Assembly (NCBI GenBank): GCA_002709695.1
Contig: PAQF01000002.1
Span: 67,452 to 112,948 of the forward strand
Length of the DNA stretch: 45,497 bases
Origin: Candidatus Poribacteria bacterium
GTDB taxonomy: Bacteria > Poribacteria > WGA-4E > UBA9662
Direction of reading: 5' to 3'
A model generated the notes under the pieces. That model worked only from the letters and a program-made list of their open reading frames with translations. It did no database searches and was not told where the DNA came from. Each line of letters starts with the position of its first letter. Within the stretch, counting starts at the first letter, position 1. This document shows positions 16,783-23,495 of the stretch, piece after piece. The position numbers were made by a program, and so were the translations under genes.

Positions 16783-18768
16783 ATGGAAGCCCAAAATAGC
16801 GAACTAAAATTCGTAAGAGCAATTGGGTACATTTTAGCGGTGACCCTAGTATTTGGTTGTTCAAGTTGGTTTGGGGTGGTTAATGTCCAAGGCATGCCAC
16901 ACATTGGTGCAACTGCTAGGTTCGATCAACCTCCAGAATGGGCTGTGCTGCAACGCGAGCTTATTAATCAGATGAACACATCTGTCGATGTATTCATTGA
17001 GAAGTATCTAGCAGATGATGGTTCATTTCGCTACGACTGTTGGGGGAAACTGGACGATTCTTACGAAACATTCCATAATTGGCCAACATTCTATACCCTC
17101 GGTGGCGATGATCGTTTCTTGTCACTTGCCAAACGGCAGTGGGAGACAATCACTCGCCATTTTACCAACAATGGTACATTAGAGAATGAGTTTCATCGCT
17201 GTAATGATTGGTTTCATCTTGGTGAAGGTTCCCATTTGTTCTATATGCTGTGTTTAGCTGATCCTGCCGACTCGAAATTTATTGATCGTGCTCAGCGTTT
17301 TGCAGGTCTTTATCTGAATGAAAATCCCAGTGTGAAAAACTACGATTCTGATAGAAAATTGATTCTAAATGCCCAAACTGGGAGCAGCGGGCCTCTGCCA
17401 TGGATACCTGAGCAACCTTGGGAATATGTTTGGACTATAGAACACTATGGGTTACCGTTTTATGATATCCCAGGTATTGCTGACTATGCCGATTTGAATA
17501 CAGACAATAATATGAAGGAAATGGCAGCAGTAGCTCATGCCAGGTGGGGACGCGGCGATGGGCCTATCAACTTAGCTGTTACTAGCTTGATGCTCAATGC
17601 CTTCCTAGCCACGGGTGAAGATAAGTACCGTCACTGGATTACGGAATATACTAATGCTTGGATTAATAGAGTACAGGAAAACGAAGGGATTTTACCAGAC
17701 AATGTCGGCTTATCAGGAAAGATTGGTGAGTATATTGGTGGCAAATGGTATGGTGGTTACTATGGTTGGACTGTTTACCATGGATGGGGTGGATACGCTC
17801 AATCTACAGGGATGGCTGCCGAAAATGCGTTGTTGGTAACTGGTGATTTCTCTTATCTCGATTTGTTGCGTAGCCAGATCGATTTACTTCTAAAACTTGG
17901 CATCATCAAAAACAATACTGTTTATGTTCCTCATAAACATGGGTATTCAGGAAAGGTGTTTAATATGCCTATGTCTTTTCTTCCGGTTTTGCGAAATCCC
18001 GATGGAACATGCAAAGAAGTTAATGGTTGGTTTAAGTTTATGCCCATGGATCCGGTTGGCCCTGTCCATCTCTGGAATATGTCGATGGATCCAGCCGATC
18101 TTGAGCGCTCTAAGGAAATCCGCAATCACGATCCTGAGGCGCGTTGGTCCCGCGATTGGGAGAAAATTGAATCGATCAGCCGTTTTATGGCCAAGGATCA
18201 TGGTGGGCACGAAGCTGCATGGCAAGCTTATCTGGACGGCACATACCCAACATATCCGGAAGAAATACTGAAATACAATATTGAGCAAGTGAGTAGTCGT
18301 TTGGATGATATTCATCAGCACCAACCCAAGGAGCATGATGGGTTCAGTCTTATTTATCGTAATCCTATTAGTGTCGAAGGTTTAGTTAACTTGACTATGG
18401 GAGCACCGCTTCCATTTTACAACGGTGGACTTATGATGGCGCGCGTACGTCACTTTGATCCGGAGAACAAGCGACCAGGTTTGCCTCCGGATGTCGCGGC
18501 TTTAGTCTCTGGACTAGACTCAGACCGTACTGTATTGCATCTCGTTAATCTGAGTCAGACACATTCACGAAACGTGATTATTCAGGCCGGCGCTTATGCT
18601 GAACATCAGTTTACTACTGCAACATATCTACCTCAGGTGGGCGGGGAGGCTTCGCTGTCTGTGAACGCTGCACATTTGATGATTCATCTCCCATCACAAT
18701 CCCAGATTAAGCTTGACATCACTACAAAGCGTTTCGTTCACAAACCTTCCTACGCCTTTCCATGGTAA
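16783..18768 (+). CDS. Lipoprotein of an unrecognised family, possibly six-hairpin glycosidase-like
   Basis: I choose the ATG at 16783 because GAAGGA lies six bases upstream and because it yields a lipoprotein signal peptide ending LVFGC with the lipid-carrying C26. The product has 661 residues. The body is rich in alternating helices and aromatic-Gly loops (DWFHLGEGSHLF, GPINLAVTSLMLNAFLATGE, GKWYGGYYGW), suggestive of an (alpha/alpha)6 barrel as in six-hairpin glycosidases. A C-terminal beta domain follows (RHFDPENKRPGLPPDVAALV, QAGAYAEHQ, ending YAFPW). I cannot name the family. It is clearly homologous to the signal-less protein at 36217-37977. The sialidase-like neighbour suggests a role in glycan turnover at the cell surface, but that is inference. 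Confidence 0.65.
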   Translation: MEAQNSELKFVRAIGYILAVTLVFGCSSWFGVVNVQGMPHIGATARFDQPPEWAVLQRELINQMNTSVDVFIEKYLADDGSFRYDCWGKLDDSYETFHNWPTFYTLGGDDRFLSLAKRQWETITRHFTNNGTLENEFHRCNDWFHLGEGSHLFYMLCLADPADSKFIDRAQRFAGLYLNENPSVKNYDSDRKLILNAQTGSSGPLPWIPEQPWEYVWTIEHYGLPFYDIPGIADYADLNTDNNMKEMAAVAHARWGRGDGPINLAVTSLMLNAFLATGEDKYRHWITEYTNAWINRVQENEGILPDNVGLSGKIGEYIGGKWYGGYYGWTVYHGWGGYAQSTGMAAENALLVTGDFSYLDLLRSQIDLLLKLGIIKNNTVYVPHKHGYSGKVFNMPMSFLPVLRNPDGTCKEVNGWFKFMPMDPVGPVHLWNMSMDPADLERSKEIRNHDPEARWSRDWEKIESISRFMAKDHGGHEAAWQAYLDGTYPTYPEEILKYNIEQVSSRLDDIHQHQPKEHDGFSLIYRNPISVEGLVNLTMGAPLPFYNGGLMMARVRHFDPENKRPGLPPDVAALVSGLDSDRTVLHLVNLSQTHSRNVIIQAGAYAEHQFTTATYLPQVGGEASLSVNAAHLMIHLPSQSQIKLDITTKRFVHKPSYAFPW

Positions 18769-19395
18769 TCTCCTTCCGTTTAGAAATCAGCTGAAGTTGC
18801 GACCAAAAATAAATCTGGACTTGTGCTCTTTGAATTACAGTATGCTAAGATAAAAACGTGGACACGTTCGAAATTTTCTCCCATATTGAGCAGCGTGACC
18901 TCTACTATATAAAATTGTAATTCCTGTTGATGCAATATTTAACATTTGTCGCAAGACTGTCCCATCCCCGAATTATTAAAAGCAAGCAACAGTCGATCTG
19001 CCAAGAATACGAGCTCATGGACATAAGCTTTGTAAATAGTGCCAGTTCGTTCGAGCTATCTGTACAAACGATGTGAGGAATTAATCGATTAAAGGCATAG
19101 ATGGAAACATGCAAATTGTGGTTATTACGAAAATGGATACGTTTATGGTCTAGGTAATTCTGAACGATAATTCTTGTTGGTAAAAGGTTTATCGTTACAA
19201 TGAATCAAACTGGCATGAGCCAAGACGATCTATCCTCTGTTGGTTTTACCTGTGGCTGATAAACGCTCAGAGAATAAAATTGGAAATTTTTGAAGAAAGC
19301 AAAAGACAACGACTGGAATGGGTCATGTAAGCATGGGGAACGCTGATCATATACTTGTGCACGAATGAAGTTATTAGGTTGGCTAACTATAGAAC
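18769..19395. other. 627-bp non-coding gap
   Basis: No credible gene, RNA or repeat was seen. Short stretches on the + strand read like fragments of old coding sequence (for example CGYYENGYVYG near 19120), but they cannot be assigned and are broken by stops. Both flanking genes end here, so a terminator is expected, but no strong GC-rich hairpin with a T-run stands out. Confidence 0.45.
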
Positions 19396-20334
19396 TCAAT
19401 CTTTAGTCAAATAGATATTTTGAATGTTCTTTGGGTGTTTTTTTATAATGTTTTTTTTCGCTTCAATTGTTTTAGAGAAAAAGATTCTTATCAGGGGATA
19501 GACAAACGCCATGTGTTTGTTTCCTGCGGTCACATAGTTGTTGGTGTCTAAAGGCAGGGACTTCAACTCTAGTAGTTTCAGGTGGTATGCAGGCAAAAGC
19601 GACCAATGCAAATTTTGTTTTTTATGATGTGCTGAGTGATAACCTAAATTTCCGGTCAGAATATTCCCGATCGGATCCAGGTTGTTTCTACATGCGTGAG
19701 TTATCCTTGTATCTTTCAAGCCATTATGGTGGTGCCAAGTAGCATCTCCTGTAATAAAAAGGCAGATTGCAGGTTGTATAACCCATAAAAGCAGACCGAC
19801 ATACCAATTAAAATACAATACTCCTATAGTAATAAAGAATTGCAAAATGAAAAACAGAAGAAATTCATTGCACTTTGACTTGATTTTGCTCCTATATACA
19901 GAACAATTTCTGAATACCATATAATAACTAAATAACCACGTTTTGAAAGAATACTCCCAATGGCTCATTGGAACTCCATTGGGTTTTACCCATGAGCTAG
20001 CTTCTTCTGGCCACGAAAGCCCCAAATGCCCTTTAGCATGGTGATCTATGTTATGATGAATAACCCAAGTATTATATGTTACTCCGGTGGTGCTGGCATA
20101 AAATATCCCAATTAAATAATTCAAAGGCTTGCGCTTAAATGGTGGAACATGTTGGTGATGGTGGTTAAATGCGCATAAAAATCCTTTGATAAAAGGGATA
20201 GACAAAAACGTCCAGATTAAGGGAATATACCAATGCTCTAACCGATAAGTATAGAGCATATAACAATCAGCGAGAAATGTTACTCCCAATATACATAGTG
20301 GCAACAAATCAGTTTTATGTTTAACCGGTATCAT
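19396..20334 (-). CDS. Membrane fatty acid desaturase/hydroxylase-family enzyme
   Basis: The 312-residue membrane protein has the three histidine clusters of the di-iron desaturase superfamily: NHHHQH (57-62), HHNIDHH (93-99), and a distal HSAHH (233-237) preceded by WHHH (200-203). Hydrophobic segments at about 10-30, 36-56, 71-92 and 158-196 give the usual two hairpins. These enzymes use oxygen and a reductant to desaturate or hydroxylate acyl chains, carotenoids or similar lipids. Spacing of the boxes fits FA_desaturase better than the sterol-desaturase family. The protein is rich in lysine and asparagine at its C-terminus, and no neighbour is related to lipid metabolism, so it may have arrived separately. 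Substrate and regiospecificity are unknown. Confidence 0.8.
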   Translation of the reverse strand: MIPVKHKTDLLPLCILGVTFLADCYMLYTYRLEHWYIPLIWTFLSIPFIKGFLCAFNHHHQHVPPFKRKPLNYLIGIFYASTTGVTYNTWVIHHNIDHHAKGHLGLSWPEEASSWVKPNGVPMSHWEYSFKTWLFSYYMVFRNCSVYRSKIKSKCNEFLLFFILQFFITIGVLYFNWYVGLLLWVIQPAICLFITGDATWHHHNGLKDTRITHACRNNLDPIGNILTGNLGYHSAHHKKQNLHWSLLPAYHLKLLELKSLPLDTNNYVTAGNKHMAFVYPLIRIFFSKTIEAKKNIIKKHPKNIQNIYLTKD

Positions 20335-20397
20335 CTATAAAAAATGTTCCTAATTCAATTATGCTTGAAGAGCTCAGGGGCTAAATCCATATTACCA

Positions 20398-20452
20398 AAT
20401 TACATGACTCTTATTAATATTGACACACAATATTAATAAGAGTCATGTAATT
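20398..20452. repeat. Perfect 25-bp inverted repeat with 5-base loop
   Basis: Bases 20398-20422 (starting AATTACATGACTCTTATTAA) pair without mismatch with 20428-20452; the loop is ACACA. The right arm is followed by TTGTTTGCTTTTAG, only loosely T-rich. The stem is too long and too AT-rich for a typical intrinsic terminator, yet it lies about 50 bases upstream of the desaturase gene start. A mobile-element hairpin or a protein-binding palindrome are alternatives. Confidence 0.9.
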
Positions 20453-20466
20453 GTTTGCTTTTAGTC

Positions 20467-20494
20467 AGCCAAGCTGAGGGTGTGCAGCTTGGCT
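20467..20494. repeat. 10-bp inverted repeat (hairpin)
   Basis: AGCCAAGCTG (20467-20476) pairs exactly with CAGCTTGGCT (20485-20494) around an 8-base loop. It lies 14 bases beyond the 25-bp hairpin. The right arm is followed by TGGAAAA, not a T-run, so it is not an obvious terminator on the + strand; the minus-strand side has mixed sequence as well. Confidence 0.7.
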
Positions 20495-20736
20495 TGGAAA
20501 ACACTGCGGTCCTCGTTTCAGCGTTTATGTTGGATCCACGAATGTATGATCAATACTGAGTTAACTGGAGGACCACCCCGAATTGAGATCTCATATTTTT
20601 ATTTATTATCGAATTGCGTGGCAAGATGCTTAAAGCTCAAAACGAGATTTTCTCGAATTTACCGCTAAGTTTCAGTCTATCTCCAACCATGATTGTATAG
20701 AAAATATTTGAGGAGGAAACCCGAGAGAGAAAAATA

Positions 20737-20771
20737 AAATCGACCTCAATTCATGATTTCAAGGTCGATTT
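20737..20771. repeat. 10-bp inverted repeat with 15-base loop
   Basis: AAATCGACCT (20737-20746) pairs exactly with AGGTCGATTT (20762-20771). It lies in non-coding DNA about 30 bases downstream of a purine-rich AGGAGG. It could be an operator-like palindrome or a weak terminator; there is no gene end close enough to decide. Confidence 0.6.
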
Positions 20772-21304
20772 AGATAATTGGATTTCTTTGATTCTTGAGC
20801 TGACCAGATTTTCGCTTCTTTAATTTCTGCTTTTCTTTTTTTTCTTACTAACTAACCAGTCAATTTATTGTTTTCTGAAAATTATACTTACCTCATATTT
20901 CCGAATTCACCACAATGGGAGTCTGATCATACTTCTTTGGCAACCGAAAAAAGTGCCTGAGATCTGCGAAATGACTAGTTAAAGTATGTATATGCTAAGG
21001 TGAAATTTAAGTGCAATTCCATATTGAACTGTAGTTTGCACTAATAAAACTAACTGAAGAAGCTTTCTATTGTAATAAAATTAAATCAATATGTCGAGTC
21101 AATCTGATGTTTAGCCATTAACTTAATGCCCTGTAAATTAAGTTTTCAGGAACTGTTTACTATTTTAATCTAACGAATAGGACCATGTGTACCTACTAAT
21201 TATTACGGGAAGCTTGTTAAATTAATATTTGCCGACTACTAGGCATCGAAGGTGTAGTGGGGAAAATCAAGACTAAGAATTATATCGAAACAAGTGAGAC
21301 AACC

Positions 21305-22075
21305 ATGAAAATAGCAGTATTTGGGGCTGCGGGATGGCTGGGAAGAGCGATTCTGTCCAATCTGACTGGTCGGCATGAAGTTCGAGCACTTGACTTATCC
21401 CCCGAAGTATGGGAGTACGGGAATGATTTGGATGGTGAATGGAACGAAGGTGAAAAAACATATGGAAATATAGTGGATTTCAAGTTTGTCGATCAAGGCG
21501 TTGAAGGTATGGATGCCGTAATTCATGCTGCGGTTCATGTTTCTCAAAAACCTGGGGATTACGGAGTTGAGGATGATTTGCCTTATCTAGTAAATTTGAA
21601 GGGATTACGAAATGTGTTGGAATCATCCCGAGAGCACAATCTTCGGCGTGTAGTACACATTGGATCCTGTCAGGTAGTGCACCCTGCTGGGAGATTCTTT
21701 GACGCAGATACGAGGAGACCTGATGGGAGTCTCTATGCTGTTACCAAGCGCCTTCAAGAAGAGATGTGTCGCCAGTACCACGAGGCATTCGAACTTCCTA
21801 TTATTGTGTTAAGACCATGCTCGATTGTTGATAGCAAATTGGGAATTGACAAATCCCGTAACAAGTTGGGAAGAGAGGGCGTTCAACGAAACATCAGTTG
21901 GGTCTGTCGGCATGATTTAGCCGAGGCCTGTCGGTTAAGCGCGGAAAATAGGGATATTGGTTTCGAAATTCTTCATACTGTTGGTACTTTGGAAGCCGAA
22001 GCAACATGTAATGTCCGAAAATCCCGAGAACTTCTTGGGCTAAAATATCGGGGTGACCTTGATCAATATGGTTAA
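21305..22075 (+). CDS. NAD-dependent epimerase/dehydratase family (extended SDR) protein
   Basis: I start at the ATG at 21305, which puts the Rossmann Gly-rich loop GAAGWLG at residues 7-13 as is normal; the frame extends to a GTG 16 codons upstream that adds an unrelated charged tail. The 256-residue protein has the YxxxK catalytic pair Y144/K148 in GSLYAVTK with the preceding HIGSCQVV serine region, and LRPCSIV after it. The C-terminal substrate domain is short. Extended SDRs act on nucleotide sugars or free sugars (epimerase, dehydratase, uronate dehydrogenase). Small size and sugar-acid neighbours would fit a uronate- or aldose-dehydrogenase-like role, but this is not established. Confidence 0.82.
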   Translation: MKIAVFGAAGWLGRAILSNLTGRHEVRALDLSPEVWEYGNDLDGEWNEGEKTYGNIVDFKFVDQGVEGMDAVIHAAVHVSQKPGDYGVEDDLPYLVNLKGLRNVLESSREHNLRRVVHIGSCQVVHPAGRFFDADTRRPDGSLYAVTKRLQEEMCRQYHEAFELPIIVLRPCSIVDSKLGIDKSRNKLGREGVQRNISWVCRHDLAEACRLSAENRDIGFEILHTVGTLEAEATCNVRKSRELLGLKYRGDLDQYG

Positions 22076-22327
22076 CAATATTTTTATCGACATCTTGTTG
22101 CAGACAGTAATCATTCTACTTGCGTTTTGATCTTCGAAAATGATAGATTAAAGTTGGCTGAGGATATGATTGTGAGGTTGGAAATCAAGTTGAATTAGAG
22201 AAGAATTATCGCCTAATTCGGCAAAGATTGTGTGTTGTATAATGTATCTTCTTTGAAGAAATCTGGGATTATACTAAACTAAAAGGTGTCATTTGTGGGT
22301 CAGGAAAGAAGGAGCAAAAGAAATAAA

Positions 22328-23464
22328 ATGGATTTTTCAATACAATCATTATTACTGTTTTTGGCATTTAGTCTCGTGATTAATCTTCAGGCAGCACATC
22401 ACCAAGCTCAAAAAGAGGATTGGGGAGTTGTCGATGGAAAGGCCGTTTCCCTCTACGCCTTGGAAAATAGAAATGGGGTAGTAGCCAAGATTACCAATTA
22501 TGGAGCATTACTCACTTCTCTACATTTACCCGATCGAGATGGAAAGCCATCTGATGTGGTACTTGGTTTTGATAATTTGCAGGGTTATCTTGATGGTCAT
22601 CCTTACTTTGGCTGTACTGTTGGTCGAGTTGCTAATCGAATTGCCAATGGCAAGTTCAATTTGGGTGGTCAAGAATATACTTTAGCGACTAATAATGCTC
22701 CTAACCATTTGCATGGTGGTGATCACGGTTTTGATAAAAAAGTTTGGACAGTCTTAGAGGCTAGTAATCAATCGATTAAAATGGCCTATATTAGTCCTGA
22801 TGGTGAGGAAAATTATCCTGGGAAACTAACGGCTACTGTTGTTTATTCTTTGTCTAATAATGATGATGCGTTACGGATAGAAATGTCGGCTACTACTGAT
22901 GCAACCACTATCGTTAATCTGGTTAATCACTCCTATTGGAACCTCGCTGGGCATAATTCGGGCGATATTCTAAACCATGAATTGATGCTGAATGCATCGG
23001 CTTATACTCCAGTTGATTCAACTTTTATTCCAACTGGTATAATTGATTCGGTCATTAAAACACCATTCGATTTTACCAAGACAAAATTGATCGGAGCGGA
23101 TATCGGAGAACTCACTGGTAATGGAGAAGATGATCCTGGTGGATACGATATTAACTTTGTTCTAAATGGAAAGTTAGGTGAAATGAAATTGGCTGCTAGA
23201 GTGAAAGATCCCAAATCTGGCCGAGTAATGGAGATCCATACCACGGATCCCGGTGTTCAGTTCTATACTGGTAACTTTCTAGACGGAACTGTCAAAGGGA
23301 AAGCTGAATCCATTTATCAAAAACACGCGGCCTTTTGCTTAGAAACTCAGAAGTATCCCGATTCAATCAACCAAGAAGGAACTGAGGGATGGCATTCTAT
23401 TATTCTCCATCCGGGTGAAATCTATAACCACGTTGATTTATATAAGTTTTTTGTGACTGAGTAA
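22328..23464 (+). CDS. galM: Secreted aldose 1-epimerase (galactose mutarotase)
   Basis: I use the ATG at 22328, which gives 378 residues beginning with a signal peptide (FSIQSLLLFLAFSLVINLQA); the frame also runs back to a GTG at 22286. An AAGGAG lies 13 bases upstream. The catalytic residues of GalM are present: H129 in NHLHGG, H201 in NHSYWNLAGH, and the general base E339 in CLETQKYPDSIN. The enzyme interconverts alpha and beta anomers of aldoses such as galactose and glucose. The signal peptide places it outside the cytoplasm, as in other glycan degraders. The PSD1 gene starts 31 bases after its stop, so these may be cotranscribed with DUF1501 and SDR genes. Confidence 0.9.
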   Translation: MDFSIQSLLLFLAFSLVINLQAAHHQAQKEDWGVVDGKAVSLYALENRNGVVAKITNYGALLTSLHLPDRDGKPSDVVLGFDNLQGYLDGHPYFGCTVGRVANRIANGKFNLGGQEYTLATNNAPNHLHGGDHGFDKKVWTVLEASNQSIKMAYISPDGEENYPGKLTATVVYSLSNNDDALRIEMSATTDATTIVNLVNHSYWNLAGHNSGDILNHELMLNASAYTPVDSTFIPTGIIDSVIKTPFDFTKTKLIGADIGELTGNGEDDPGGYDINFVLNGKLGEMKLAARVKDPKSGRVMEIHTTDPGVQFYTGNFLDGTVKGKAESIYQKHAAFCLETQKYPDSINQEGTEGWHSIILHPGEIYNHVDLYKFFVTE

Positions 23465-23495
23465 ACATTTCAGATCCTTGGTACAGTAAATAATA

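Larger units (their letters stand above)
20335..21304. other. 970-bp gene-free region with three inverted repeats
   Basis: This is the longest stretch without an intact or decayed named gene. It contains a perfect 25-bp hairpin, a 10-bp hairpin just after it and a third looped repeat near 20737 (listed separately). Between 20494 and 20690 the sequence reads like decayed coding DNA in two frames, but I could not assign it. The rest is very AT-rich and featureless. Confidence 0.5.

Noticed and set aside
18905-19399. Two 64-69-codon minus-strand frames downstream of the desaturase gene
   Set aside because: No family resemblance, no ribosome-binding site, and the second overlaps the desaturase stop; treated as chance.
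20398-20494. CRISPR repeat or attachment site
   Set aside because: Only a single palindrome of each kind, no regular spacing, no cas genes, no integrase and no direct-repeat target duplication seen.
20480-20668. 62-codon + frame and a neighbouring frame that read like old coding sequence (VLVSAFMLDPRMYDQY)
   Set aside because: Could be a gene fossil, but I could not link it to any family and stops interrupt it, so it is only mentioned in the gap entry.
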